Shown: positions 7,873-18,128 of the stretch, in pieces
Layout: each line of letters begins with the position of its first letter
Position numbering within the stretch: position 1 is the stretch's first letter
Source: Thraustochytrium sp. TN22
Lineage: Eukaryota > Sar > Bigyra > Thraustochytrida > Thraustochytriidae
Length of the DNA stretch: 64,000 bases
Reading direction: 5' to 3'
Assembly: GCA_013306675.1 (NCBI GenBank)
Contig: JABLUY010000030.1
Location: 112,302 to 176,301 of the forward strand
Program-made: the position numbers and the translations under genes
Notes under the pieces: generated by a model
What the model saw: the letters and a program-made list of their open reading frames with translations, nothing else
Databases searched by the model: none
Told to the model about the DNA's origin: nothing

Positions 7873-9147
7873 ATGGCGCCTCCGACAGCCGACATGGTGC
7901 TGCACGCGGGCCTGACGTCGACGGCGCTGCTCATGGCGCTGTGGACGGTGCGCATGGACCTGCGCTACTTTTACGGCTGGCAGGGCGGCGCCTGGCTGTT
8001 CAAGTTCACGCACTGGTCGCTGACGGCGACGCTGGCGTACCTGGTGGTGTCCTTCCTGGACGTGGTGACCGGGTACGGCCCGCTGGCGGCGCCGCGCCGC
8101 TGGCTGCTCTTTTCGGCGCTCGTGCTGGCGCTGAGCGTGGACACGGGCTTCTTCGCGTTCGTCTTCCCGCAGCGCCTGCGCGACCCGCACCGCACCGCGC
8201 CCGTGCTGTCGGCGACCTCTGCGCACAAGCATGGCATCAACCTGCTGTGGATCCTCGCGGATGCCGGCTCGCACCCGGGCCCGTGGCCGGCCGCCGGCAA
8301 GCTGGCGGCCGAGGCGGTCCTCTTTGGCGTCGTGGTGCCCTCGGTCATCACGGCCGTGTACTACGTTGTGGCGCGGACGATTCACGACGTGGAGCAGGGC
8401 ACGCGCATGCTGGACTTTTTGGGCGTGCCGCTGCCGGAGCCGGAGGCGAGGCGGACGGGCGACGTGCGCGAGGACGGCAACTTGACCGCCATTCCGGGTG
8501 AGTGGATCTACGGCGCCTTCAAGAAGCCCAAGCTGCGCACGCTCTTCATCTTCTCGTCGCTCGTGTACGCGCCGCTGAGCTTTGTGCTGCTCCTGGTGGC
8601 GCACGCCGCGCTCCATCACCACCCGACGATGCAGGTGCTGACGCTCGCGGCCCTGCAGGTCGTGACGCCCGCCTTGTACCTGCCGGAGCTGTGGAAGCAG
8701 TACCACATGGAGGTGGAGGACATGGCGCGCGAACTCGCTCTGCAGATCCGCAACATGGGTCTGGGCGCGCGCGACCTCACGTCCCACTGCACGACATATC
8801 TGGCAGGCATGTACGCGCCGGAGCGGCGCGCCGAGGTGCTCTACGGGCTACAGAGCGCGGCGGAGTCCACGCGCCGTCTGCTGGAGGACATCAAGGAGGA
8901 TCTTCCTGGGCTCTGGGACTATTTCCTGCAGCGCGTCGAGACGCTGCGCGCGGAGTTGGCCGTGGGCGCAGCTGCCCTGCAGGAGCGCGTGCACGAGCTG
9001 CGCGACCTGCCGATGTTGCAGGCGGCGCAGAAGCACACGCGGCGTGGCAGCAGGAGCAGCAGCAGCAAGCGCGCGAGTGTCTCGAGCCGCCGCTCGTCCC
9101 GGCGCCGCCAGTCCGCGCGCGCGGTGGACGATGTCGATACGGAGTAG
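7873..9147 (+). CDS. Polytopic membrane protein, AIG1/FAR-17a or rolling-stone-like
   Basis: 424 residues from the first ATG with a good context. There are about six hydrophobic segments: 7-25, 45-70, 80-105, 140-165, 245-270 and 278-295. The segment GGAWLFKFTHW followed by a long helix, and a later HKHGINLLW helix, resemble the spacing of the Thr and His in the AIG1/ADTRP and rolling-stone multi-pass families. I did not confirm family membership. The C-terminal 130 residues are cytosolic-type: amphipathic helices, then a Ser/Arg-rich tail (RRGSRSSSSKRASVSSRR) full of basophilic kinase sites. It converges on the next gene with 229 bp between stops. Topology is more certain than function; if AIG1-like, it would be a lipid hydrolase of internal membranes. 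Confidence 0.7.
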   Translation: MAPPTADMVLHAGLTSTALLMALWTVRMDLRYFYGWQGGAWLFKFTHWSLTATLAYLVVSFLDVVTGYGPLAAPRRWLLFSALVLALSVDTGFFAFVFPQRLRDPHRTAPVLSATSAHKHGINLLWILADAGSHPGPWPAAGKLAAEAVLFGVVVPSVITAVYYVVARTIHDVEQGTRMLDFLGVPLPEPEARRTGDVREDGNLTAIPGEWIYGAFKKPKLRTLFIFSSLVYAPLSFVLLLVAHAALHHHPTMQVLTLAALQVVTPALYLPELWKQYHMEVEDMARELALQIRNMGLGARDLTSHCTTYLAGMYAPERRAEVLYGLQSAAESTRRLLEDIKEDLPGLWDYFLQRVETLRAELAVGAAALQERVHELRDLPMLQAAQKHTRRGSRSSSSKRASVSSRRSSRRRQSARAVDDVDTE

Positions 9148-9376
9148 GTCAAAGCACGGCCTTGTCTTCTTCTTCTCCTCATGAGCGCCGGCGCGCGCTC
9201 TCTTCTCTACTGACCTTTTTTATTCGTAAAGCACCTTCTTGAAGTCTCTTCTCAGTTTTCTTTCCTACCTACAGAAGTGGAAGCCAAGCCGGGTTCAACC
9301 AGGGCTCCGCCCATCTCGCTACCGCGCTCTCCCGCTCTCGTCTCTCGAACGTGCCTTTCGTGTGCACAAGCTGGCT

Positions 9377-10462
9377 CTACTTGTCCCAGCGGCTGGAGGC
9401 GAGCAAGAGGGCGGCGGCCGCGTTGCAGGCGGTAAGGACGGCGTGCGAGAAGCGCACGTCGAGGCCAGCAAAGAGGCGCGCGCGCTGGGTCGCGCTGAGC
9501 GTGACCCATGAAAAGACGCAGGGCAGCGTAAGAATACCGAGGAGAATGGCAGCGTCGGCGACGGTGTGGTAGCCGGAGAGCTGAAAGACGACGGCCAGGA
9601 CGGCGCAGAGCGCGACGGCACCAAGCGTCATGTCCATGAGCAGCGTGCAGTGCGCGTGCAGCGCGTGGTAGGCAAAGGCCGTGCACATGGCGCCGGCGAG
9701 CAGCAGCGTGAGGTCGCGCCAGCCGAGGCTGTAGACGGCAAAGACACCAGCCGTCTGCACAACATAGCCGAGCCAGAACCACCAGTGCGAGAAGTGGTGG
9801 CCGCGCACGATGACCTCGTTGGTGGCCGTGACGACAACGTCCGAGTTGCCGCGCAGCACGCTGCGCAGGTTGGCGAAGAAGGTGCGCTCGATGGTGTCGC
9901 GCATGACGAGCAAGCACGCAACGGCCAGCGCGAGCCCGTACGCAAAGGCCTCCCACGTGAAGAGCTCGAACGAGAGCTTGCCAGTCGTCTCCTCGGAGAT
10001 GTAGTGCGCCACGGCCACCGTGCCGGCGGCCGTCACGTAGTGCCAGAGAATGTGGTAGTAGTCGTAGTGCTCGCTGCCGGGCAGGTCGCTCGCCACGAAG
10101 AGAAAGATGAGCAGCGGGAAGGTCACGCCGCAGCCGCCCAGAAACGCCCACTTGCCCTTGTGCACGGCGTCGATGAAGCACAGAATGGACATGACAAACA
10201 GCAGCGACGCGAAGAGCGCGTCCAGCCACAGGTGCGAGCGCTCCGCATGCACATGGTACAGCGACGACCCGCCCGTGACCAGCAGCAGCAGCACGGCCAC
10301 GTCTGGCACGCCGAGGTACGCGGCGCACCCGCTCGCCGCCACGTAGGCGCCATTGCTCCACATGACATGATCGCTCCACGTCCTGAACTCCGCGCGCCCG
10401 CACGAGCAGGGGCCCGCGCCGTCGCCCGCGGGGGCCGCGGCCCTCTCCGTCGCGGCTGCCAT
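9377..10462 (-). CDS. Polytopic membrane protein, CREST-superfamily-like with internal duplication
   Basis: 361 residues from the ATG at 10462; an upstream in-frame ATG at 10534 would add 24 basic residues. There are about 10 hydrophobic helices. The first half has SSLYHVHAERSHLWLD followed by a helix and HILWH (H-x3-H). This combination of a Ser/His/Asp motif with a later H-x3-H is typical of the CREST superfamily (alkaline ceramidases, PAQR receptors, PGAP/TMEM8-type membrane hydrolases). The second half repeats the pattern: FAYHALHAHCTLLMD then a helix then GYHTVAD. This suggests an internal duplication. It may be a lipid-modifying metal-dependent hydrolase; assignment is by motif only. 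The N-terminus has CSCGRAEF. Confidence 0.7.
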   Translation of the reverse strand: MAAATERAAAPAGDGAGPCSCGRAEFRTWSDHVMWSNGAYVAASGCAAYLGVPDVAVLLLLVTGGSSLYHVHAERSHLWLDALFASLLFVMSILCFIDAVHKGKWAFLGGCGVTFPLLIFLFVASDLPGSEHYDYYHILWHYVTAAGTVAVAHYISEETTGKLSFELFTWEAFAYGLALAVACLLVMRDTIERTFFANLRSVLRGNSDVVVTATNEVIVRGHHFSHWWFWLGYVVQTAGVFAVYSLGWRDLTLLLAGAMCTAFAYHALHAHCTLLMDMTLGAVALCAVLAVVFQLSGYHTVADAAILLGILTLPCVFSWVTLSATQRARLFAGLDVRFSHAVLTACNAAAALLLASSRWDK

Positions 10463-11480
10463 CCTCGCTCCTTTCCGAGACTGCCTGCCTGGCCTTGTGG
10501 CGCAGCGCGCCTCAGGCTCTCTGAGGGAGGCCATGCAGTGCAGCAGGCGCGTGCGTGGCAGCCGCAGCGCCGCCGCCGACACCGCGAACCCGGACAATGA
10601 ATGGGCAGAACCTGGAGGCAGGAGCCGCGGGGGCGCGCCGCGACGCCGGGCCCGCCTCCGAGGCCCTTGTCGGCGTGGCGTCCAAGTCCTGGAGCTGCTG
10701 TGCGTAGCTAGCTAGCTGGAGCGAGTCGGAGCGGGAGGACGGCGCCGGGCGGGCTCAGCTCTTATGGACAGCAGCGGGGTAATACTAATTGACGCCGCGA
10801 TGACGCGGACTTGAGCCTCACCCGTTGCACGCTGCAGAGCAGTGCGGTGCTGCTGCTGCTCGTGCTGCGCTGCGGCGGCGGCGAGTCGATGACAATGATG
10901 ATGGGGACGGAGATGAAGTTCTGGTGAACGCGGCGCACGCAGCCGCGGTAGTAGTGGGCGAGCGAAATGGAAATTGGGCCGCCAGGCGGCGGAGCACGGC
11001 GACGAGCAGGGGCTGGTTCACTTTGCCGGCGTGCGCGCTGCGATCGACGGACCGGTCACGTCAAGAAATTGGCGCAGGCGCGAGGGCGAGGCGAGCTACG
11101 GTTCGTTGGCCGGGTGAAATCGCGCACCTTTTGAGCTCTTGGGGAGGCGTGCACAGATCCGCGGTGCGACCGGCGAGCCCTAAGTTTCTTAGTTTTATAA
11201 AAAACAGAGTTCTTGTGTTGTGTCGCTCTTGGTCTCGCTCTTGGGTCTCGTTCTCGGTGTCGCTCGTGGGTCTCCGCTCTTGGTGTCGCTTGCTCTTGGG
11301 TCTCGCTCTTGTAAAAAATTGTTGGTCGTTTCGAAAGAACAAAACATCGATTTGGATTTGATCAAGAAAGTGCGAAGAAGGCCTGCGTCTTGGGATGAAA
11401 GTGATGGTCAGCTTGCGCGAGATGGGCCAGAGCGAGGGTTCCGGCGAAGGCCCTTTCCCGTCCTCCCTCAGGTCTCCTCG
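10463..11480. other. Intergenic region between membrane protein and phospholipase genes
   Basis: This contains the promoter side of the minus-strand gene at 10462 and the 3' side of the phospholipase. It includes a CTAGCTAG palindrome (10708-10715), a GCTGCT run near 10850, and a pyrimidine-rich stretch (11219-11312) made of imperfect repeats of GGTCTCGCTCTTG. No gene recognised. Confidence 0.5.
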
Positions 11481-14399
11481 TCACATGAAGCCGTGCTCCT
11501 GGAGCTCGCCGACCACCTCGGACTCCTTGCGCTGGAGGTCGCGCTCGGCGTCGCGGAAGAAGGTCTTGAAGCGGGAGGCATTGGAGAGGATGGTCCACTC
11601 CGTTTGGGCGGCGAGGAGGTTGGCCTGCTCGACGGACATGGCGGGCTCGATCCACTTGCCCTTCTTCTGGCCAAAGGTCTTGTAGAGCGGGAAGCGCGGA
11701 AACTTTCCGCGGCGGCCGCGGTCGATCTCCCGCAGCGTGTCGCTGGGGAGCTGCATCTCAAAGGAGCGCGCCTTCTCGAGATACACCCACATGACGGTGA
11801 CCTGCCAGTCGCCCTTGATGCCCCACCAGTCGTTGCGCAGGACTTCGTAGGTGTCTTCGGCGATGCATGGCTCGCCCAGGAGTTTGGCCTGCTGGAATTG
11901 CGAGAGCAAGTCGACGAGCTTGGGCTTGCGGAAAACCTGGTTGTGCGCGTAGCTGCCGAACTCGCCCTTCCTGGGCACCTCGACGCCAAAGAGGGGGAGC
12001 ACGGAGGACTGCGGCCAGTCCTCGTGGTCCGGGAGGAAGGCGATAGCGCCGTCGAAGAGGGTCTCCTGAGTCTCCTCCGCGAAGGCCGAGTCGTCCTCGT
12101 CATACCTGTAGGAGTCCGGGTCGTCGTCGGGTTCCTCGTCGGCCTCCGACACGCTGGACATGGAGCGGTGCTTGCCGTGAATGCGGTCCAGGGTAGCCTT
12201 GGTGGCCTGCATGGCCTCCTTGGTGCCGTGGTGCTCGCCGCCGCTGAGGGGCCTGCCGCTGAGGTGCCTGGCGCTGAGGCGGTTGGCATCGCCCGAGGCG
12301 ACGCTGAGGCGGCTCGCGCTGCGCACAATGCGGCGCGCAGAGCGCCGGATGCTGGCCGAGCGGGCGCGCTTGCGCGGGCTGGGCTGCATCGGGATGGGAA
12401 TCTCACTGTTGATGAAGACGCAGATGCGGCGCACGCGGCGCTGCAGCATGGCGAGGATGCCGATGTTATCGAGCGTGCCGCCATCGGCGAAGTCCATCTC
12501 GGGCGCCTCGGCCGGGGCGCTGTCCTTGCCGTTGTCGCCGAGCACGTCGGAGGAGGAGGGCGCCCAGAACTTGTTGCGCGGGTTGAGGCGCTCCATCATC
12601 ATGTTGTTCTTGAAGACAAAGGCGGGCGCGTGGCTTGAGATGCCGATCGCGTGGCGCAGCGTGAGCGGGATGTCCGGGTAGGCGACGCGCACGGAGCGCT
12701 TGCCGACGCCGCGGTGGCGCTCCTCCTCGTGGTCCGACACCAGGCCCTCAAGCGTGGTGAGCATGTCCTTGACGATCCCGGTGGCGGCCGTCTTGATGAC
12801 CTTGGCGCCCTCCTTGAGGCCGCCCTGGAGCGAGAGCCGATGCTCCTTGAGAAGCTTCTTGGCCGGGTTCATGTGCTCCGTGCCGCCCGTGAGCGGCGTG
12901 TCGGAGCCGAAGGCATACGAGTCGATGAGGCTGCCGCCCACATAGAGATCCTCGTGGCGGCCGTGCTCGTGCAGGCCGCGCAGGTGCATCTTGTGCTTGA
13001 AGGGCGACCCGGAGTACATGGGCGTAAACTGTACCGGGAAGAGGTCGCCCACGCGCGCCCACTCGGGCCCCAGCACCGCGGCGTTGGCGATCCAAAAGGG
13101 CCGGTTCGAGTGCGCGAAGCGCACGTTGGCCATGAAGTGGTTCTGCGCCTTGAGCATCGCCGCCATCTCCGGGTGGCCGAACGAGTAGTCGTCGTCCAGG
13201 CCGAACGGCTTCAGGTAGACGTCCGCCACCGAGCGCTCCCACCACTCATGCGTGGGCGTGGTCCAGAAGAGCTGCTCGGCGCGCCGCCAAAGGTCCACCG
13301 TGGCCGGCCGCATCAGCGGCGCCATCACATCTTCCTGCAGGTGGTGCATGTTGAGGTCGTCCAGGCGCGTGCGCGGGCCCAGCAGCTCGTCGTCGGACTC
13401 GGCGCCCTCCTGGTAGAACGTGTAGATGGACGTGGCCCACGCGGACCCGGACACTGAGCTGATGTAGTTGATGTCCTGCGTGTTGAGCAGGCGCAGCACC
13501 TGCAGCGCGCGCAGCTGGCCGCACGTCGCCAGGTGCGAGCGGGCGCCGCCACCTGAGAAGCACACCGCCGTCAGGTTGCGCACGCCCAGCTCCGACTCGG
13601 GGAAGGTTCCGTTCGCGCCCACGCTGTACACGGTGGCAGGCAGCATGATCTCGTTCATGATCACCTGCACCCACTGCTTGGCCGTGCCGTTGTCCACGGC
13701 CGACCACGAGTAGTACTCGCGGCCCTTGTGCCTCTCCTGCGCCATGGGCTTGAGAAAGACCTTGAACTTGTTCGAGCCCTCCGTCTCGATCACCACGCGG
13801 CTAATGTCGGCGAACGGCACGCGCTTGGACTGCACGTTCAAGATCAGGTGCCGGGACTTGGCGTAGATGATGGCCAGCTCCTGCGAGTCCACCGCCACGA
13901 ACTTGTCCTTGTACTGCCGCTCGCGCACCGGGAAGCACCCGCACTGCGTCGGCGCGCGCCACTCGCCCTTTTTCAGGTACCCCTGCAGCAGCCAGTGCTC
14001 GGGCGACTCCACGCGCCCCACCTTGCGCGACGACCTCCGCCTGCGCACGTGCGGGTCCACCTTGCCCTCCCGCACCAGGCGCGAGTCGAGCACCATGGCG
14101 ATCTGCCGCGCCCCCGCCTTTTCCGCCTCCAGCTCATCGATCAGCTCCTTGGCGCGCTCCGGGTCTTCCTCCAGCTCCTCGTCCAGCACCGGCGCCTCGC
14201 CGCGCGCCGCGGCCGCCTCCACCTCGTCCAGGTCCACGCCGGGCGCCGCGGCGTCCAGCTTGCTCCTGGGCAGCAGCAGCTTCTTCGCGAGGCTGCGCCC
14301 CTTGCTGCGCCTCGTCAGCTGCGCATCCTCCTCCTCATCGAACAGCAGCTCGCCCGTCAGCTCCGCCTCGCTCACCACGAGCTGCTCGCCCTTGGGCAT
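11481..14399 (-). CDS. PH-domain phospholipase A2/lysophospholipase (cPLA2-type)
   Basis: 972 residues from the ATG at 14399. An acidic N-terminal region (1-130) is followed by a PH domain (about 135-252: HWLLQGYLKKGEW through AKQWVQVIMNEIM). The catalytic region begins with the oxyanion motif FSGGGARSHL (281-290). The nucleophile elbow SVSGSAWA places the active Ser at about 317. The catalytic Asp lies in DFADGGTLDNIGIL near 635. This Ser-Asp dyad arrangement is that of cPLA2/lysophospholipase proteins, which release fatty acids from phospholipids. A basic Ser/Arg-rich insert (about 670-730) and an acidic stretch follow. The PH domain would place the enzyme on phosphoinositide membranes. There is no C2 domain of the animal cPLA2 type. 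An alternative is a patatin-like lipase, but the SGSAW elbow favours cPLA2. Confidence 0.88.
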   Translation of the reverse strand: MPKGEQLVVSEAELTGELLFDEEEDAQLTRRSKGRSLAKKLLLPRSKLDAAAPGVDLDEVEAAAARGEAPVLDEELEEDPERAKELIDELEAEKAGARQIAMVLDSRLVREGKVDPHVRRRRSSRKVGRVESPEHWLLQGYLKKGEWRAPTQCGCFPVRERQYKDKFVAVDSQELAIIYAKSRHLILNVQSKRVPFADISRVVIETEGSNKFKVFLKPMAQERHKGREYYSWSAVDNGTAKQWVQVIMNEIMLPATVYSVGANGTFPESELGVRNLTAVCFSGGGARSHLATCGQLRALQVLRLLNTQDINYISSVSGSAWATSIYTFYQEGAESDDELLGPRTRLDDLNMHHLQEDVMAPLMRPATVDLWRRAEQLFWTTPTHEWWERSVADVYLKPFGLDDDYSFGHPEMAAMLKAQNHFMANVRFAHSNRPFWIANAAVLGPEWARVGDLFPVQFTPMYSGSPFKHKMHLRGLHEHGRHEDLYVGGSLIDSYAFGSDTPLTGGTEHMNPAKKLLKEHRLSLQGGLKEGAKVIKTAATGIVKDMLTTLEGLVSDHEEERHRGVGKRSVRVAYPDIPLTLRHAIGISSHAPAFVFKNNMMMERLNPRNKFWAPSSSDVLGDNGKDSAPAEAPEMDFADGGTLDNIGILAMLQRRVRRICVFINSEIPIPMQPSPRKRARSASIRRSARRIVRSASRLSVASGDANRLSARHLSGRPLSGGEHHGTKEAMQATKATLDRIHGKHRSMSSVSEADEEPDDDPDSYRYDEDDSAFAEETQETLFDGAIAFLPDHEDWPQSSVLPLFGVEVPRKGEFGSYAHNQVFRKPKLVDLLSQFQQAKLLGEPCIAEDTYEVLRNDWWGIKGDWQVTVMWVYLEKARSFEMQLPSDTLREIDRGRRGKFPRFPLYKTFGQKKGKWIEPAMSVEQANLLAAQTEWTILSNASRFKTFFRDAERDLQRKESEVVGELQEHGFM

Positions 14400-14510
14400 C
14401 TTCTCGCCGCTGCACGCGCGCGTGTGCACGCGCCGCGCCGCCGCCGCGACCGCCGCCCGGCCGCGCGCCCGGCTCTACGAAGCGCCGCCGCCGCCTCGGC
14501 CGCCTCGGCA

Positions 14511-14548
<38 letters not shown>

Positions 14549-15555
14549 GCCCGCGCGCGCCTGCAGTTGCGTCTTTGCCCGCGCGCGCGCGCGCGCCGCG
14601 CCGCGCCGCGCCGCGCGTGCCTCTCTGTCACTTGCCCAGGCTGCTCCGCTTTCCCTGGTAATTAGGCCTACTGCCAGTTTGTAAACTCAGGAATGCCGCT
14701 GTTGGGCCCGTGGTCTGCCACTGCGCCTCCGGCGCGCCAAACACGGCTATCCAAGTGCAAGTGGGCCTCTCTGGCTGCTGGCGAGCTGCTATAGGGCGCG
14801 CGAGCTGCAGCGCGGCGCCGCGGCCGGCGAGCAGGGCGAGCAGGGCGAGCAGGCGCGGGCGAGCTCGGGCGGCGAGCGAGCGGGCGGGCGACGCTGGCTG
14901 CGCGAGCCGTCAAGGCGCAAGACACACTGCACGCTGGCGGGAGGCGTCGAGGACCCGGACCGATTCGTCGATTCGATCCGTCGATTCAATCGTCGCGCGC
15001 GCGTACGGTCTGCCAGGACACGCCGCGCTGGCCACGCGGTGGTGGGCGTGATGATGAGGATGGCACTGACGGCCGCCGCGGGGCCGCTGCACCAGCAGAG
15101 TCCGGCGCGGCTGGCCTGGCCTGCTCAGCCCTGCTGGCGGTAGTAGACTCTGGCTGCCGCGGCGCCCGCGCGGGGCTTTTGCATGATTCACCATGGCCGG
15201 CGGCGAACCCGGAAACAAAGCACGAGCGTGGCGGGGCCTGCAACAGCCGCGCGGCCTCGCCCACGTCCACGTTATAGCGCCGCACGGCACGGCGGCCGCG
15301 CGCTCGGCCGCCCGCGCCACAGTCTGCCGCCCGCCCGCCCTTGGCCGCCTCGTCACGGTCCTGCCCGCCTCGCCGCGCGCCCCGCCGTGCGCTGATCAAT
15401 GATTCACGGCGATTCATGGTCACGCGCCGCGCGTGCAGCGGGCTCTCGCCCACACACTGTGACACTGTGGCACACAGGACGGACGGCGCGTGTCCTAAGG
15501 CGTTACAGGGTGTGCGCCGGTTCGTCGGAGTCCGCCACGATGTACTACGCCCAGG
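14400..15555. other. Divergent promoter region with GCC and GCGCC runs
   Basis: This lies between two divergent genes. It has a (GCC)n run at about 14511-14548, an alternating GC tract and GCGCC repeats at 14578-14620, and otherwise GC-rich sequence without a protein-like frame. Bidirectional promoter activity is inferred from the head-to-head arrangement. Confidence 0.5.
14511..14548. repeat. (GCC)n microsatellite
   Basis: About twelve consecutive GCC triplets lie roughly 110-150 bp upstream of the phospholipase ATG, in its presumed 5' leader or promoter. Confidence 0.85.
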
Positions 15556-17759
15556 ATGGTCATGAAATGCAGGATGCGCGCCACGCGGCGGCGCTCGAGC
15601 AGGCTGCTCTGGGCGGCGGCGACCACGGCCGTGTTTGCTGTTGCGGTGGCAGCAGCGCCGGCCGCGGCGAGCGTGGGCCTGCCGCGTGTGTCGGAGCTGT
15701 CGCTGCGCGCGGCGGCCGCCAAGGGCGTGCCGGGCTTGGAACCCGCGCGCGCGCTGGCCGTGCTGCAGAGCGCCACGGGCCGCGGCTCGCGCCTGAGGGA
15801 CCAGGTGGACGCGCTGCTGGCCAAGCCGCTCTGGGTGGAGGATGAGGCGGGCTTTGACTACTATGATGTCGTCTTCGAGGACAAGCGCACGCTCGGCATC
15901 CTCTTCGAGGGCGTCGGCCCGAGCGGCGCGCTCGGCGTCAAGGATCTCTCGCCGCAGGGCGCCGCCAGGGCCAGCGGGCGTGTGCGCGCGGGCGACGAGC
16001 TCGTGGCCATCAACCTGAACAATCTCCAGGAGGCCGACATCGCGGTACGTTTCATTCATGCCAGCTTGAGCTTGCTTTGGTAACCAGAGCCATGGCCCTC
16101 TGACACCGCGAAAACGACTCGCAGGACGTCGGCGACCACATCACCGAGGGCGCCTATCCAAAGGTGTTCCGCTTCCGTCGGCGACGCGGCGGGGCCGGCG
16201 GCGGGGGCAGTGCCGCTCAAGCGGCTCCGCAGCGCACGGCGGCCGCAGCGGCTGGGGCGGCGGCAGCGACGCCGGCCAAGGCCGGGTCCAGCGCCGCCAA
16301 GTACCACAACGACGGCAGCTACTCGGTGCGCGTGACATCGCTGGACGGGCTGGGGCTCGGGCTGCAGGATGACCTGACGGTCTCGAGCGTCAAGGACACG
16401 AGCCCGTTCCGCCGCTCGGTGCAGGTGGGCGACCGCGTGCTGACCGTGGCGGGCGCCGAGGTGGCCAACGAGATGCTCGCGGACGTCGTGCGGCGCATCA
16501 AGACGGCCAAGCCACCCTTCGACCTGCGTCTCGCCGCCGCGGACCCGAACCGCTTCCAGTCCAGCGAGGCCGCCGGAATCCAAGACGGCGAGACGGCGGA
16601 CGCCGTGGAAGAGGCGGAGCAAGAGCAAGAGACCCACCTGGGCGCGGAGGGTGAGCTCGTGCTGACAGCGCCGCCCATTCTGGCCGGCGCGCGCTACCCG
16701 GTGCAGTTCGCGCAGTTCGGCGAGGCGTCCTCGTGCACGTCGCAGAACGTGAGCATGCACGTGGACGCGGCCGGGTCCGGGCGACTCGGGATGGCATGCG
16801 GGCGCAAGGGCCCGGCGGAGCCGTACGCGGGCGCCGACAGCTTGGTCTTTGTGCTGCGCGGCGAGTGCACCTTCGTGACCAAGGCGCGCAACGTGCTCAA
16901 GGCGGGCGGCTCCGGCCTGGTGGTCGTGACGCGCGACTTCGAGCCGGTGACGGCCATGCCAGCCGGCGCCGGCGAGCTGCGCCCCGGCCCGGTGGCCGGG
17001 CCGGCGGCCATGATCGGCTGGCAGGACGGGAACGGCCTGCTGGGCCTGCTGCGCAAGGGTGCCCTGCGCGCCGCCCTGCGTGGGCCACACTGCAGCGCGT
17101 CGGGAAGCGACCAGGAGGACGGCGGCGCGAGCGACAGCGACAGCGACGAGGACAGCGATGAGCTGGACGACCGGTACGCGGTCGAGGAGCTCGAGGAGGG
17201 CCGCACGCGCAAGCGCCACAAGCTGTCGAGCTCGATGCAGCTGCTGCTGTGGGACGCGGCCTCGGGCGAGACGCTCTCGGAGGTGGGCGTGCTGGGCCAG
17301 CTGGGCGGCCCGGACTACGCCGACTTCCCGCGCGCCTCCAAGGCGGACCCGGCGGTGGCCGCCTTTGCGCCGGGCGATGGTTTCGCGTGCTCGCCATTCA
17401 TGGGCGAGGACGCGGTGGCTATGCGTGGCGCGCTGGTCGTCGCGTACCGCGGGCAGTGCTCGTTTGCGGACAAGACGGTCAACATCCAAAAGGCTGGCGG
17501 CCTCGGCCTGGTGCTGGTGAACAGCGACCCGGGCGTGAGCAAGCTATCGCCCATGCTGGTGCCGCCCGAGGCCAAGGCGTCGGTGCGCGTGCCGGGCATT
17601 ACCGTGTCCAAGGGCGCCGGTGAGCGCCTGCGGACGCTCCTCGTGCCGGAGCAGGAGGGCGCGCCGCCGCCGTTGGTGATTGCCAAGATTGCACGCAAGA
17701 CGTACTACTACTGCGACCGCACGCGGGGCTTGCTGTGCGGCGTGGCGGAGGCGGACTAG
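15556..17759 (+). CDS. Secreted or membrane-lumenal PDZ-PDZ-PA-PA protein (two exons)
   Basis: Exons are 15556-16044 and 16125-17759, joined in phase 0, giving 707 residues. The N-terminus has an Arg-rich n-region and hydrophobic core (about 17-40), a signal peptide or anchor. PDZ-like domain 1 (about 95-185) has GILFEGV and GRVRAGDELVAIN and is interrupted by the intron after ADIA. PDZ-like domain 2 spans about 229-303 (VQVGDRVLTVAG). Two protease-associated (PA) modules follow: about 340-440 (RGECTFVTKARN) and 500-680 (RGQCSFADKTVN). An acidic Ser/Asp stretch separates them. PA domains occur in secreted proteases and vacuolar sorting receptors. No protease catalytic motif is seen, so a sorting or scaffold role is more likely. 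Intron retention would truncate the protein after 175 residues. Its 3' end is part of a duplicated junction. Confidence 0.8.
16045..16124 (+). other. 80-bp GT-AG intron
   Basis: GTACGT donor and GCAG acceptor, with a CTCTGAC branch-like sequence about 22 bp upstream of the acceptor. The frame is closed within the intron. Splicing joins ADIA to DVGDH in phase 0 and completes the PDZ fold. Confidence 0.85.
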
Positions 17760-17913
17760 AAAGAAAGAAGAAACGACGCATTCCTGACACTCTGCTCACC
17801 GTGACCTTGGAGCTCTCTAAAAGTGCGGGGGGGGGCAACTGGATGTGGTGGTTGTGAAGAATGCTGTGATGAGCCGGCATAGGCTACCCCTGGTAGGCTG
17901 GCTGCCGCTGCTC

Positions 17914-18003
17914 TCATGTCGACGTGAACATGGACTGGTTCGTAGCGCGAAAAGGCCGCCTCGTACTGCTGCTTTTGGGCCTTGACGGTGCGCGCTTCTC
18001 CGT
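17914..18003 (-). pseudogene. Pseudo-exon 2 of the folate dehydrogenase
   Basis: On the minus strand this still reads ARTVKAQKQQYEAAF, against NTVRAAEAQKQQYEAVF in the real exon 18299-18397. It has lost about 12 bp, and the acceptor-like TTGC context is altered. It is the inner, unused copy of the duplicated junction. Confidence 0.75.
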
Positions 18004-18049
18004 TTTGCAAGCGAAAGAGTCATCCGTGTGTTGAAATGTCGCCACGCCG

Positions 18050-18128
18050 CTGGTGATTGCCAAGATTGCACGCAGGGCCTACGACTATCGCGACCGCACG
18101 CGGTGCTTGCTGGACGGAGGCGGGCTAG
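18050..18128 (+). pseudogene. Pseudo 3' end of the PDZ/PA gene
   Basis: LVIAKIARRAYDYRDRTRCLL corresponds to LVIAKIARKTYYYCDRTRGLL at the true C-terminus (about 17674-17759), followed by a shortened tail and TAG. It has no upstream coding sequence and is a by-product of the junction duplication. Confidence 0.75.

Noticed and set aside
15556-16083. A separate 175-residue secreted PDZ protein
   Set aside because: The frame runs into a GTACGT...GCAG intron. Splicing in phase 0 completes the PDZ-like domain and joins the downstream 545-codon exon.
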